Shown here: positions 1 through 9,101 of the stretch, in pieces
Numbering within the stretch: the stretch's first letter is position 1
Layout of the letters: each line of letters begins with the position of its first letter
DNA from: Chthonobacter rhizosphaerae
GTDB lineage: Bacteria; Pseudomonadota; Alphaproteobacteria; Rhizobiales; Pleomorphomonadaceae
Assembly: GCF_013839525.1 (NCBI RefSeq)
Contig: NZ_JACDIS010000008.1
Coordinates: 1 to 64,000, forward strand
DNA: 64,000 nt
Direction: 5' to 3'
Translations under genes and position numbers: made by a program
The notes under the pieces: model-generated
Database searches by the model: none
What the model was told of the DNA's origin: nothing
What the model saw: only the letters and a program-made list of their open reading frames with translations

Positions 1-360
1 CCAACCGACCGCACCATCACCCGCGACCGTGGGAAATTCCCCCCGTCGGCTGGATCCCGGCTTCCGCCGGGATGACGATCGAGCGTTCGGCGGCCGACCA
101 GCGAAGCTCGCCCGCTCCGCCCCAGGTCGTCACCCCGGCGAACGCCGGGGCCCAACCGACCGCACCATCACCCGCGACCGTGGGAAATCCCCCCGTCGGC
201 TGGATCCCGGCTTCCGCCGGGATGACGATCGAGCGTTCGGCGACCGACCAGCGAAGCTCGCCCGCTCCGCCCTTGGTCATCACCCCGGCGAACGCCGGGG
301 CCCAACCGACCTCACGATCACCCGCGACCGTGGGAAATTCCCCCCGTCGGCTGGATCCCG
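1..360. repeat. Tandem ~150-bp unit with paired REP-like palindromes
   Basis: About 2.4 copies of a 150-151 bp unit start at 1, 152 and 302. Each unit holds two facing copies of a short palindrome. One is read as GGATCCCGGCTTCCGCCGGG followed by ATGAC, the other as GTCACCCCGGCGAACGCCGG followed by GGCCC. The two are versions of one REP-like sequence in opposite orientation, so each unit resembles a BIME. The array lies just downstream of the ilvD stop codon. A further near-identical copy lies at 54859-54890. No REP-associated transposase is in the window. Confidence 0.85.
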
Positions 361-384
361 GCTTCCCCCGGCCAAGACAGCTGC

Positions 385-2238
385 TCAGTCTTCGATCTGC
401 CCCACGTCCCGGATCGCCCCCCGCGCCGCGCTCGTCGTCATCGCCGCGTAGGCGCGAAGCGCAGGCGTCACCTTGCGGGGGCGCGCGACCTCCGGCTTCC
501 AGGCCGCCTTACCCTTCGCCGCCATGGCGGCGCGGCGTTCGGCGAACACGGCGTCCGACACGTCCACCCGGATCACCCGGTTCGGGATGTCGATGACGAT
601 CGGGTCGCCTTCCTCCACGAGCCCGATCAGCCCGCCTTCCGCCGCTTCGGGCGACACGTGGCCGATGGAGAGTCCCGAGGTGCCGCCGGAGAAGCGGCCG
701 TCGGTCACGAGCGCGCACGCCTTGCCGAGGCCCTTCGACTTCAGGTAGCTGGTCGGGTAGAGCATCTCCTGCATGCCGGGGCCGCCCTTCGGGCCCTCGT
801 AGCGGATCAGCACCACGTCGCCGGCCCGGATCTCGTTGGAGAGGATCGCCTTCACGGCCGCGTCCTGGCTCTCGAAGATCCGCGCCGGGCCGTTGAACTT
901 CAGGATGCTCTCGTCGACGCCCGCGGTCTTCACGATGCAGCCCTCTTCGGCGAGGTTGCCGTAGAGCACCGCGAGGCCGCCGTCCTTGGAGAAGGCGCTC
1001 TCGACCGACCGGATGGTGCCGCCTGTCCGGTCGTCGTCGAGGTCCTCCCAGCGGTTCGCCTGGCTGAACGCCACCTGGGTCGGCACGCCGCCGGGGGCCG
1101 CGCGGAAGAAGTCCTTCACGCTCTCGGACCGGGTGCGGGTGATGTCCCAGCGCTCGATGGCGTCCTTCATGGTGGCCGAGTGCACCGTGCCGCAGTCCGC
1201 GTGGATCAGCCCGGCCTTTTCCAGCTCGCCGAGGATCGACATGATGCCGCCCGCCCGGTGCACGTCCTCCATGTGGACGTTGGCGACCGACGGGGCCACC
1301 TTGCAGAGCACCGGCACCCGGCGGGACAGCCGGTCGATGTCCTTCATGGTGAAGTCGACGCCCGCCTCGAAGGCGGCCGCCAGCAGGTGCAGCACCGTGT
1401 TGGTGGACCCGCCCATGGCGATGTCCAGCGTCATGGCGTTCTCGAACGCCTCGAAGGTGGCGATCGAGCGCGGCAGGACCGACGCGTCGTCCTGCTCGTA
1501 GTAGCGCTTGGCAAGATCGACCGCCAGGTGGCCGGCCTCCACGAACAGCCGCTTGCGGTCGGCGTGGGTGGCCAGCGTCGAGCCGTTGCCCGGCAGCGAC
1601 AGGCCGAGCGCCTCGGTCAGGCAGTTCATGGAATTGGCCGTGAACATACCCGAGCAGGATCCGCATGTCGGGCAGGCCGACCGCTCGATCACCTTCACGT
1701 CCTCGTCGGAGATCTTCTCGTCCGCGGCCGCCACCATGGCGTCCACGAGGTCGAGCTTCTTCAGCTTGTCGCCCAGGACCACCTTGCCGGCCTCCATCGG
1801 GCCGCCCGACACGAACACCGCCGGAATGTTCAGCCGCATGGCCGCCATCAGCATGCCCGGGGTGATCTTGTCGCAGTTGGAGATGCACACCATGGCGTCC
1901 GCGCAGTGGGCGTTGACCATGTACTCCACGCTGTCGGCGATCAGGTCGCGCGAGGGCAGGGAGTAGAGCATCCCGTCGTGGCCCATGGCGATGCCGTCGT
2001 CCACCGCGATGGTGTTGAACTCCTTGGCGACGCCGCCCGCCTTCTCGATCTCCCGCGCCACCAGCTGGCCGAGGTCCTTCAGGTGCACATGGCCGGGCAC
2101 GAACTGGGTGAAGGAGTTCACCACCGCGATGATCGGCTTGCCGAAATCCTCGTCCTTCATGCCGGTCGCGCGCCACAGGCCGCGCGCCCCGGCCATGTTG
2201 CGGCCATGAGTGGTGGTACGGGAGCGATAGGCAGGCAT
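385..2238 (-). CDS. ilvD: Dihydroxy-acid dehydratase IlvD
   Basis: This is the penultimate step of valine and isoleucine synthesis: dehydration of 2,3-dihydroxy-3-methylvalerate or 2,3-dihydroxyisovalerate to the 2-keto acid, by a cytosolic Fe-S enzyme. The 617-residue protein follows E. coli IlvD closely from the first residues ([20 protein letters not shown]) to the end. It keeps the cluster region NCDKITPG (Cys122) and [13 protein letters not shown] (Cys189-195). The frame is open 30 codons further upstream, but the ATG at 2238 matches the family start and has an AGGA ribosome-binding site 8-10 bases before it. The gene is transcribed alone; REP-like repeats follow its stop. A close relative by sequence, Edd, lies at 36144-37964, but the residues here fit IlvD. 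Confidence 0.97.
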   Translation of the reverse strand: MPAYRSRTTTHGRNMAGARGLWRATGMKDEDFGKPIIAVVNSFTQFVPGHVHLKDLGQLVAREIEKAGGVAKEFNTIAVDDGIAMGHDGMLYSLPSRDLIADSVEYMVNAHCADAMVCISNCDKITPGMLMAAMRLNIPAVFVSGGPMEAGKVVLGDKLKKLDLVDAMVAAADEKISDEDVKVIERSACPTCGSCSGMFTANSMNCLTEALGLSLPGNGSTLATHADRKRLFVEAGHLAVDLAKRYYEQDDASVLPRSIATFEAFENAMTLDIAMGGSTNTVLHLLAAAFEAGVDFTMKDIDRLSRRVPVLCKVAPSVANVHMEDVHRAGGIMSILGELEKAGLIHADCGTVHSATMKDAIERWDITRTRSESVKDFFRAAPGGVPTQVAFSQANRWEDLDDDRTGGTIRSVESAFSKDGGLAVLYGNLAEEGCIVKTAGVDESILKFNGPARIFESQDAAVKAILSNEIRAGDVVLIRYEGPKGGPGMQEMLYPTSYLKSKGLGKACALVTDGRFSGGTSGLSIGHVSPEAAEGGLIGLVEEGDPIVIDIPNRVIRVDVSDAVFAERRAAMAAKGKAAWKPEVARPRKVTPALRAYAAMTTSAARGAIRDVGQIED

Positions 2239-2428
2239 CTTTCGTCCTCGGGGGTGTTCGGGCAATTTTCGTGCGTATACCGGTTTTGGATTCCGCTGTC
2301 CAAGGGATCGGGGAGCGACCCCGATCACGGACGGGCGAGGGGGTGTGGGGCCGGCCCCGTCACGGCCGACAATACCCCGCCAGTGGGACCGACAAACCCC
2401 GGTGTGGGGGCGTGTCGTCGCGCCGGTG

Positions 2429-4315
2429 TCAGCCGGCCTCCAGCTCCGCCGCCTCGTAAGTGCCGGAAAGCTCCAGCCATTCCTCCTCGGCGGCGTCGAT
2501 CGCCTTCAGGGCGTCCGCCCGTTCCTTGGAGAGCTTCGCCCCCTTGGCCGGGTCCCGGGTGAAGAGATCCGGGTCGGCGAGCGCCCCGTCCAGCTTGGCG
2601 ACTGATTTGCGAAGCGTCTCGATCCGGCTCTCAACCGCTTGAATCTGCTTGCGCAGCGGCGCCAGCTGAGCGCGCCGTTCGGCGGCCAGCCGGCGGCGGT
2701 CCGCGTTGGTCACCTTGTCGGCCGCCTTGGCGTCCGCCTTCTGGCCGGAGGTACCGGAAAGGACGTAGCGGGTGTAGTCGGCCATGTCGCCGTCGAACGG
2801 CTTCACCTGCCCGTCCGCCACCAGCCAGAGCCGGTCCGCGGTGGCCTCCACCAGGTGCCGGTCGTGGCTGATCAGGATCACCGCCCCGTCGAAGGTGTTC
2901 AGCGCCTCGATCAGGCTTTCGCGGCTGTCGATGTCCAGGTGGTTGGTCGGCTCGTCCAGAATCAACAGGTTGGGACCGTGGAAGGTGGCGAGACCCAGCA
3001 GCAGCCGGGCCTTTTCGCCGCCCGAGAGTTCCCGGGCCGGCGTGTCCATCTTGGAGGTCTCCAGCCCCATCCGGGCGACGCGCGAGCGCACCTTCGCCTC
3101 CGGCTGGTCCGGCATCATCCGCCGCACGTGCTCCACGGCGCTCTCCGCCGGGCGCAACTCGTCCAGCTGGTGCTGGGCGAAGTAGGCTATCTCGATCTTG
3201 GTCGCCCGCGTGACATCGCCGTCGAACGGCTCCAGCCGGCCGGCGATCAGCTTTGCGAGCGTCGACTTGCCGTTGCCGTTCTTGCCGAGAAGCGCGATCC
3301 GGTCGTCGTCGTCGATCCGGAGCGACAGGTTGCGCAGCACGGGCCTCGCCGGGTCGTAGCCGACCGTCAGCTTGTCGAACACCAGGATCGGCGGCGCGAT
3401 CTTGGCGCGCGGCGGCGGAAAGGTGATCGGCTCAACGTGGTCTTCCACGACCGCGTCGATGATCTCCATCTTCTCCAGCATCTTCACGCGCGACTGCGCC
3501 TGGGTGGCCTTCGAGGCCTTCGCCTTGAACCGATCCACGAACGCCTGCAGGTGCTTGCGCCGGGCCTCCTGCTTCTCCCGGGCCTTCTCCTGCAGCAGCA
3601 GCTTCTCGCGCCGCTGCCGGGCGAAGCTGGAATAGCCGCCGCGCCAGAGGGTCAGCCGCATCTGGTCGAGATGGCAGATGTGGTCCACGGCGGTGTCCAG
3701 CAGGTCCCGATCGTGGCTGATCAGCAGCACCGTGTGCGGATACTTCTGCACATAGCTCTGCAGCCAGACGGTGCCCTCCAGGTCCAGGTAGTTGGTCGGC
3801 TCGTCGAGGAGCAGAAGGTCGGGCTCGGCGAACAGCACCGCCGCCAGCGCCACGCGCATCCGCCAGCCGCCTGAAAAGTCCTTGCACGGCCGCAGCTGGT
3901 CCGCCGCGTCGAAGCCGAGGCCCGCCAGGATGGTGGCCGCCCGCGCTTCCGCCGAATGGGCGCCGATGTCGGCGAGCCGGATCTGGATTTCCGCGATCCG
4001 GTGCGGGTCCGTGGCCGTCTCGGCTTCAGCGAGAAGCGCCAGCCGCTCCGTGTCGGCCGCGAGCACGAAGTCCAGGAGGCTCTGGTCCGTTCCCGGCGCC
4101 TCCTGGGCCACGCGGCCGAGCTTCATTGCCCGCTTGAGGTCGACCGATCCGCTCTCCGGCGACAGGTCACCCGCGATCAGGCCGAACAGGGTGGTCTTCC
4201 CCGTCCCGTTGCGCCCCACGAGCCCGACCTTCGCGCCGTCGTGGATGACCACGGACGCCTTCTCGAGGAGCGTTCTCCCGGCGATGCGGTAGGTGAGGTC
4301 GGTGATCGTCAGCAT
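2429..4315 (-). CDS. ABC-F family ATPase (Uup/EttA-like)
   Basis: A 628-residue soluble protein has two ABC ATPase domains and no membrane segments, the architecture of ABC-F proteins that act on ribosomes rather than in transport. The first domain has Walker [10 protein letters not shown] (residues 34-42), signature SGGWRMR and Walker [13 protein letters not shown]. The second has [22 protein letters not shown] and [12 protein letters not shown]. Between them is a charged linker rich in Lys, Arg and Gln, and the C-terminus is a charged coiled coil like that of Uup. The start at 4315 (MLTITDL) is chosen because the first domain begins there; a 26-codon upstream extension looks non-coding. The exact ABC-F subfamily and substrate state cannot be told by eye. 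Confidence 0.93.
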   Translation of the reverse strand: MLTITDLTYRIAGRTLLEKASVVIHDGAKVGLVGRNGTGKTTLFGLIAGDLSPESGSVDLKRAMKLGRVAQEAPGTDQSLLDFVLAADTERLALLAEAETATDPHRIAEIQIRLADIGAHSAEARAATILAGLGFDAADQLRPCKDFSGGWRMRVALAAVLFAEPDLLLLDEPTNYLDLEGTVWLQSYVQKYPHTVLLISHDRDLLDTAVDHICHLDQMRLTLWRGGYSSFARQRREKLLLQEKAREKQEARRKHLQAFVDRFKAKASKATQAQSRVKMLEKMEIIDAVVEDHVEPITFPPPRAKIAPPILVFDKLTVGYDPARPVLRNLSLRIDDDDRIALLGKNGNGKSTLAKLIAGRLEPFDGDVTRATKIEIAYFAQHQLDELRPAESAVEHVRRMMPDQPEAKVRSRVARMGLETSKMDTPARELSGGEKARLLLGLATFHGPNLLILDEPTNHLDIDSRESLIEALNTFDGAVILISHDRHLVEATADRLWLVADGQVKPFDGDMADYTRYVLSGTSGQKADAKAADKVTNADRRRLAAERRAQLAPLRKQIQAVESRIETLRKSVAKLDGALADPDLFTRDPAKGAKLSKERADALKAIDAAEEEWLELSGTYEAAELEAG

Positions 4316-4486
4316 GGCACGGGTTTGGCCGACGCGCCGCCGGAACGCAAGTCCCCGCGCGCCGCGGACGACGTATCCCCGTCCTGCATGCAAGCTTCAG
4401 CACGTTTTTGCCCGGCATCACCGCCGAAGGCTCCATGGGCCCGCCGGGCGCTTACGCCCGGCACAGGCCGAGAGGAGGTGAGACGA

Positions 4487-4555
4487 TTGAAGATCCGGCT
4501 TAGGCTGGTCGTCAGGCTGTATGGTTGGCGCCTGCAACTGATGATCAGCATCTAA
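4487..4555 (+). CDS. Candidate 22-residue peptide, element copy 1
   Basis: A TTG codon sits 4 bases after GGAGGTGAG and opens a 22-codon frame ending in TAA at 4553. The peptide is MKIRLRLVVRLYG followed by WRLQLMISI. It is cationic, with charged and hydrophobic residues alternating on both sides of a YG pair, a pattern that suggests two short beta strands around a turn. The GTCTCACCTCC block at 4602-4612 could pair with the ribosome-binding site and keep it closed. I do not recognise the peptide. It may be a type I toxin-like product, or the frame may be incidental to a structured repeat. Confidence 0.45.
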   Translation: MKIRLRLVVRLYGWRLQLMISI

Positions 4556-4814
4556 GAGAACGGAGGTCGGGCTCTCAGCCCGGCCTCCACCGGATGGGTC
4601 CGTCTCACCTCCCTCGTGCTGAAACTCTAGCACAACGCTTTCCCAGTGGAAGCATCCGTGGCTTTCCACGGAGCATCGCAGACTGCGATCGAACGGCTCG
4701 GCCGCTCGTAACAACCTTCCGAAACCATGATGTTTTTGTCAGGCCCGCACTGCCCGGTCACAGTGGACCTGCCGGGCATTCTCGCCCGGTAAAGGCCGAG
4801 AGGAGGTGAGACGA

Positions 4815-4883
4815 TTGAAGATCCGGCTTAGGTTGGTCGTCAGGCTGTATGGTTGCCGCCTACTTCTGATGATCAGCATCTAA
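4815..4883 (+). CDS. Candidate 22-residue peptide, element copy 2
   Basis: This is the same frame as copy 1, 328 bp downstream. The peptide is MKIRLRLVVRLYG followed by CRLLLMISI. The ribosome-binding site GGAGGTGAG, TTG start and TAA stop are unchanged. Differences from copy 1 lie mostly in codons 14-17, with some silent changes (CTG/TTG at codon 7, CTG/CTA at codon 16) and no indels. Confidence 0.45.
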   Translation: MKIRLRLVVRLYGCRLLLMISI

Positions 4884-5142
4884 GAGAACGGAGGTCGGGC
4901 TCTCAGCCCGGCCTCCACCGGATGAGGTCGTCTCACCTCCCTCGTGCTGAAACTCTAACACAACGCTTCCCCAGTGGAAGCATCCGTGGCTCTTCACGGA
5001 GCATCGCAGACCGCGATCGAACGGCTCGGCAGCCCGTAACAACCTTCCGAAACCATGATGTTTTTGTCAGGCCTGGAATGCCGGGTCACAGTGGACCCGC
5101 CGGGCAGTCTCGCCCGGTAAAGGCCGAGAGGAGGTGAGACGA

Positions 5143-5211
5143 TTGAAGATCCGGCTTAGGTTGGTCATCAGGCTGTATGGTTCCAGCCTGCACCTGACGA
5201 TCAGCATCTAA
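5143..5211 (+). CDS. Candidate 22-residue peptide, element copy 3
   Basis: Third tandem copy. The peptide is MKIRLRLVIRLYG followed by SSLHLTISI. Start, stop, length and ribosome-binding site are kept, while codons 14, 15, 17 and 19 differ from copies 1 and 2. The downstream stem-loop (GGTCGGGCTTGAAGCCCGGC region) and anti-Shine-Dalgarno block are also kept. Confidence 0.42.
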   Translation: MKIRLRLVIRLYGSSLHLTISI

Positions 5212-5323
5212 GAGCACGGGGGTCGGGCTTGAAGCCCGGCCTCCACCGGATGGGTCCGTCTCACCTCCCTCGTGCCGTCAATTCTACCATGTCCGGCCAC
5301 GCCGTCAAAGCCCGTCCGGCGGT

Positions 5324-7282
5324 TCACACGGTGAACTGCTGGCCGAGCTCCACCACCCGGTTGGACGGGATGCGGTAGAAGTCCGTGGCGTTCGCCGCCA
5401 TGCGGGTGAGGGCGATGAACAGCCGGTCCTGCCACACCGGCATGCCCGACTGGGGCGACGCCCTGAAGGACCGGCGGTTCAGGAAGAAGCTCGTCGACAT
5501 GATGTCGAACTTCAGCCCCTGCTTGCGGCAGAGCGCCAGCGCCTTCGGCACGTTCGGCGTCTCCACGTAGCCGAACGTCAGCGTCACGCGGGTGAAGTCC
5601 TCGTTGAGGAAGTCGATCTTCACCCGGTCCGCGTCGGACACCCGCGGCGCGGTGGAGACGCGCACGGTCAGCACCACGTTCTTGGCGTGCAGAACCGTGT
5701 TGTGCTTCAGGTTGTGCATCAGCGCGCTCGGCGCGATCTCCGGGTCTGACGTCAGGAACACGGCCGTGCCCGGCACGCGGACCGGATGCGACTTCTCCAG
5801 CATGCGGATGAGTTCCACGAGCGGCACGCTCTCCCGGTGCGACTTCTCGTAGACGATCTGCGTTCCCCGCACCCAGGTCCACATGGTGATGGTGATCAGC
5901 GTGGCCAGCATCAGCGGGAAGTAGCCGCCGTCCATCACCTTCAGGAGGTTGGCGCCGAGGAAGATGATCTCGATCGCCAGGAAGGGCGCGACGATCGCCA
6001 CCGCCATCCAGAGCGGCCGCTTCCAGGCCTTCCAGACCACGATGAAGGCAAGGAGCGAGGTCATCACCATCTCGCCGGTCACCGAGATGCCGTAGGCCGA
6101 CGCGAGGGCGCTGGACGACTGGAAGAACACCACCAGCACCAGCACGCCGGCGAGGATCAGCCAGTTCACCCGGGGCATGTAGATCTGGCCCGCCTGGGTC
6201 TCGGAGGTGTGCCGGCTCTCCAGGCGCGGCAGCAGGCCGAGCTGCACCGCCTGCTGGGTCAGCGAGAACGCGCCGGTGATGACCGCCTGGCTCGCGATGA
6301 TCGTCGCCACGGTGGCGAGGATCACGTAGGGGAGGCGCGCCCACTCGGGCACGAGCAGGAAGAACGGGTTCTCCATGGCCTCTGGATGGGCGAGCACCAG
6401 CGCGCCCTGGCCGAGATAGTTGAGCGTGAGCGCCGGGAACACGAGAACGAGCCACGCCGCCTGGATCGGGCCGCGGCGGAAGTGGCCCATGTCCGCGTAG
6501 AGCGCCTCGGCGCCGGTGACGGCGAGGAAGACGGAGCCGAGCACCACCAGCGCCAGGAACCCGTGTTCCACGATGAAGGAGACGGCCGACAGCGGGTTGA
6601 GCGCGTGGAGGATGCCCGGATCGTCGCCCACGTGGATCGCGCCGGATACGGCCATGCACAGGAACCAGAAGGTGGTGATCGGCCCGAACAGGGCGGCCAC
6701 CTTGCCGGTGCCGAAGCTCTGCACGGCGAACAGCGTCACGATGATCACGATCGTGAGCGGCACGACCACCTCGTCGAGGCCGGGCGCGACGAGCTTCAGG
6801 CCCTCCACGGCCGAAAGCACCGAGATCGCAGGCGTGATGACGGCGTCGCCGTAGAAGAGCGAGGCTCCGAGCACGCCGAGGACGAACACCACCGCCGAGC
6901 GGCGGCCGATGGCGCCCTGGGCCAGGGCCAGCAGCGACAGCGTGCCGCCCTCGCCCCGGTTGTCCGCGAAGAGAATGAACAGGACGTACTTGACGGTGAC
7001 GATCAGCGTCAGGGCCCAGATCAGCAGCGAGACGACGCCGGTCACCTCGGCGCGTGTCACGCCGTCCACGGCCGTGTGGTGCAGCGCCTCGCGAAACGCG
7101 TAGAGCGGACTCGTCCCGATGTCGCCGTACACCACGCCCATCGACCCGAGCGCGAGCGCGAAGAAGCCCGCCTTGCTGTGGCTGCCCGTGTGGTCGTGGT
7201 CGCCGGACTTGTCGGGGCTCGTGGGGGCGGCGGTCTGAGCGGGCGGAGGAGGCACCGCGTTGCTGCCTGGGGTTTCGCTCAT
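5324..7282 (-). CDS. kup: Low-affinity potassium transporter Kup
   Basis: The 652-residue KUP/HAK/KT family protein takes up potassium, probably with protons, through the inner membrane. A hydrophilic 38-residue N-terminus rich in Pro, Ser and His precedes the family hallmark GSMGVVYGDIGTSPLYAF. About twelve hydrophobic segments follow, then a soluble C-terminal domain of about 150 residues ending near FTV. Length and motifs are those of bacterial Kup. The ATG at 7282 is the first in-frame start ahead of the conserved region. Transcription runs toward repeat array 1. No kdp or trk genes are nearby, and no regulatory signal was recognised upstream. Confidence 0.96.
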   Translation of the reverse strand: MSETPGSNAVPPPPAQTAAPTSPDKSGDHDHTGSHSKAGFFALALGSMGVVYGDIGTSPLYAFREALHHTAVDGVTRAEVTGVVSLLIWALTLIVTVKYVLFILFADNRGEGGTLSLLALAQGAIGRRSAVVFVLGVLGASLFYGDAVITPAISVLSAVEGLKLVAPGLDEVVVPLTIVIIVTLFAVQSFGTGKVAALFGPITTFWFLCMAVSGAIHVGDDPGILHALNPLSAVSFIVEHGFLALVVLGSVFLAVTGAEALYADMGHFRRGPIQAAWLVLVFPALTLNYLGQGALVLAHPEAMENPFFLLVPEWARLPYVILATVATIIASQAVITGAFSLTQQAVQLGLLPRLESRHTSETQAGQIYMPRVNWLILAGVLVLVVFFQSSSALASAYGISVTGEMVMTSLLAFIVVWKAWKRPLWMAVAIVAPFLAIEIIFLGANLLKVMDGGYFPLMLATLITITMWTWVRGTQIVYEKSHRESVPLVELIRMLEKSHPVRVPGTAVFLTSDPEIAPSALMHNLKHNTVLHAKNVVLTVRVSTAPRVSDADRVKIDFLNEDFTRVTLTFGYVETPNVPKALALCRKQGLKFDIMSTSFFLNRRSFRASPQSGMPVWQDRLFIALTRMAANATDFYRIPSNRVVELGQQFTV

Positions 7283-7520
7283 GTCGAACCGTTTTGGCGA
7301 TCGGACGTCGAAGGACGTCGGCTCGATCGGCCGGCGCAGCGTTTACGGGATCGTGAGGTCGTTCGCAAGTGCACGCGACCCACGCGCCCCGCCGCGGCGG
7401 GTGCTGCCGGCCATTATCCGGCACGGGACGGCAAAGGGAAAGCCGGCGGATTCCTGTTGGTATCACTACGGCCGCCGCGGTTGTCCGCGGCGGCCGTCGC
7501 TCGAAGGGATAGGAACGCGA

Positions 7521-7895
7521 TCAGATGCCGTCGGCGAGCGGCTTTACCACCACATGGCGCGCGTCGGCCGAGCAGGCGACCTGGAAGCCCTGCCCGTCGG
7601 GGGCGCTCACGTTGGCGCCGTTGCCGGCCGCGACCGACACCTGGATGCGGCTGCCCATGGCCGGGATATCGTCGTCGGACACCCGGTCGGCGATCACGAC
7701 GGTCAGGTTGCAGGTCTGCCCGTCCTTGGCGAAAGTGCCGACCGCGTGCTTGGAGCCGAAGTCGTGGGTGAAGCCGTAGCCGGCGGCGTGCACGGACGGC
7801 TGGGGAGCCACGAGGCCGATGTCGGCGACAGCCGGGGCGGCGGACAGGGCGGTGAGGGAGAGGGCGGCGGCGAGGGAAAGAAGGCGGGCGTTCAT
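7521..7895 (-). CDS. Small exported protein of unknown function
   Basis: A 124-residue protein starts with a clear Sec signal peptide (MNARLLSLAAALSLTALSAA, cleavage probably after AVA at about residue 24). The mature part is about 100 residues, rich in Gly, Ala, Val and His, with two cysteines (in QTCNL and VACSA) that could form a disulfide. I do not recognise the family. The ATG at 7895 is chosen because it begins the signal peptide and has GGAG 10 bases upstream; the frame is open further upstream without a sensible start. The gene stands alone, 238 bp from the kup start on the same strand. Confidence 0.75.
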   Translation of the reverse strand: MNARLLSLAAALSLTALSAAPAVADIGLVAPQPSVHAAGYGFTHDFGSKHAVGTFAKDGQTCNLTVVIADRVSDDDIPAMGSRIQVSVAAGNGANVSAPDGQGFQVACSADARHVVVKPLADGI

Positions 7896-8714
7896 CGTTT
7901 TCAAGCTCCAGACAAGACCTGGGTGGTCGGGGGGCGCGCCACCGAGGGAGGGAGGTGGCGCGCCCCAATCGACGAGAGGGAGGAGGGACTCCACCGCGTC
8001 GGGTCGGGCGGCCGGCTTGGGAGGGTTCGGTCGCCCGGGGTGGTTCACGTCGCCGGCTGGTCTAGGGGAGGACCGGCGGCGCGAACCTGAAATCATGCAA
8101 CACGCAACGTGTCCGAATGCGGGGGCGTCGGCATTCGAGCGATCCGCTCGAAGCTCTGCCAGGACATTCTTCGTCAAATGAATACGTGTCTTCTCAATCG
8201 CGTCTGACGCTCAGCGGCTGGCCGTCGCGAGGCGGACGGTCGGTCCACCCGGTTCGGTGCTGAACGCCCGGCGCTGATCAGGACTTCCCCGGAGGCGTGA
8301 GGCAGGCGGAAGGGGAGGAGAGATCCATCCGTTCTGCCTTGTTTCCGGTGAAGCGCCGTACCGCGCCGATGGGTGAATCTATACCCGATGGTGCGGTGCA
8401 AAAGAAAGAGCCCCATCATAGGCTCAACCGATTGAAACGCCCCTAAACCGTTTTAGCCGAGTTCATTTCTTTTGCGGTCCGAATAAAGAAAAACTGAAAA
8501 GTGGCGCACTGCCTCTGCCTAATCGCCAAAACGGATGAGAAAATCCGGGGCAGAAGATGATGCGTTGATAGGTATTGCCTATCAATGGATGTTAGCAGGC
8601 GCAGCATTTCGGTCGGCCGGGATGGTCCGCGTCATGAACCGGGCTCGCCACGGGTCCTCGGGCGTGGTAAGCGGCGGCCGTCGGCCTGACGGTCAAGGCT
8701 GCAGCGGCGGCGCC
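7896..8714. other. 819-bp region without a convincing gene
   Basis: Small open frames here (for example 8174-8419 on the minus strand) have no ribosome-binding site, no recognisable product and unconvincing composition. From about 8400 to 8600 the DNA is clearly richer in A and T than its surroundings and carries an ATAG-N7-CTAT palindrome (listed separately). The stretch may be a regulatory region that has lost its gene, or the leader of crcB. Confidence 0.6.
8565..8585. promoter_or_regulatory. Perfect palindrome of OxyR/LysR type
   Basis: TTGATAGG-TATTG-CCTATCAA has perfect 8-bp arms and a 5-bp centre, and contains ATAG-N7-CTAT, the half-site layout described for OxyR-like LysR regulators. 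It lies in the locally AT-rich stretch 130 bp upstream of crcB. No oxyR, katG or other LysR gene is within 10 kb, so its target is unclear. Confidence 0.5.
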
Positions 8715-9101
8715 ATGTCACTCTTCCATCTGCTCGTGGTGGCCGTCGGCGGGGCGGCGGGTTCTGTCTGCCGCTATGCGGTCACGCTGGCGGCCGCTCG
8801 GGTTCTCGGGCCGGGCTTTCCCTGGGGAACGCTCGTGGTCAACGTCGTAGGGTCGGCCGCGATGGGGCTCCTGGTCGGGGTCCTGGCTGCGCGGTCCGAC
8901 GGCGGGTCGCAGGCGGTGCGACTGCTGATCGCGACCGGCTTTCTCGGCGGCTTCACGACCCTGTCGTCCTTCTCGCTCGATGCGGTCATGCTCTACGAGC
9001 GGGGCGAGGGCGGCGCGGCGTTGATCTATGTGGCCGCTTCGATACTTCTGTCTCTGGGCGGGCTGGTCGCCGGTCTCGCCCTGGTGAGGACTCTTGCATG
9101 A
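8715..9101 (+). CDS. crcB: Fluoride exporter CrcB (Fluc channel)
   Basis: A 128-residue protein with four membrane segments has the CrcB/Fluc family signatures: GGAAGSVCRYAVT near the N-terminus (family GGxxGAxxRy), GTLVVNVVGS (the conserved Asn of the pore region) and GFLGGFTTLSSFSLD (family GFCGGfTTFSTF). Members form a dual-topology dimer that lets fluoride leave the cell. The ATG at 8715 is chosen because it starts the first membrane helix; the frame is open upstream but has no conserved content. The stop overlaps the start of the next gene (ATGA), so the two are cotranscribed. No clear fluoride riboswitch was found upstream. Confidence 0.94.
   Translation: MSLFHLLVVAVGGAAGSVCRYAVTLAAARVLGPGFPWGTLVVNVVGSAAMGLLVGVLAARSDGGSQAVRLLIATGFLGGFTTLSSFSLDAVMLYERGEGGAALIYVAASILLSLGGLVAGLALVRTLA

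Larger units (their letters stand above)
4443..5290 (+). repeat. Tandem array 1: three 328-bp units of a structured small-ORF element
   Basis: Three direct repeats have their GGCCGAGAGGAGGTGAGACG blocks at 4466, 4794 and 5122, an exact 328-bp period. Each unit has, in order: a GC hairpin (4443-4462 in copy 1, an 8-bp perfect stem), the strong Shine-Dalgarno GGAGGTGAG, a TTG-started 22-codon frame, a 12-bp stem with a 3-base loop (4562-4588), and GTCTCACCTCC (4602-4612, 4930-4940, 5258-5268), which is complementary to the Shine-Dalgarno region about 120 bases upstream. About 150 bp of spacer is also duplicated, with further perfect hairpins such as TCCGTGG-CTTT-CCACGGA. The array fills the gap between the ABC-F gene and kup. 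Copy 3 degenerates after the last block. The ends (CGAGAGGAGGTGAGACG and its near-complement) could also be read as terminal inverted repeats of a MITE. Confidence 0.9.

Noticed and set aside
4466-5272. Element as alphaproteobacterial CuckooRNA/alpha-r14 sRNA tandem copies
   Set aside because: Tandem multicopy arrangement and CCTCC loops are shared features, but here the CCTCC lies opposite a strong Shine-Dalgarno and a conserved frame. Not excluded; kept as an alternative in the findings.
8174-8419. 81-codon frame on the minus strand
   Set aside because: No ribosome-binding site, no recognisable product and Arg-rich composition typical of chance frames in GC-rich DNA.
8610-8714. Possible fluoride (crcB) riboswitch upstream of crcB
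   Set aside because: GGGATGG, AACCG and CTGACGG occur in order but the paired stems and the final CTGATGACTCCT-like block of the crcB motif are not convincing. A covariance model search would decide.
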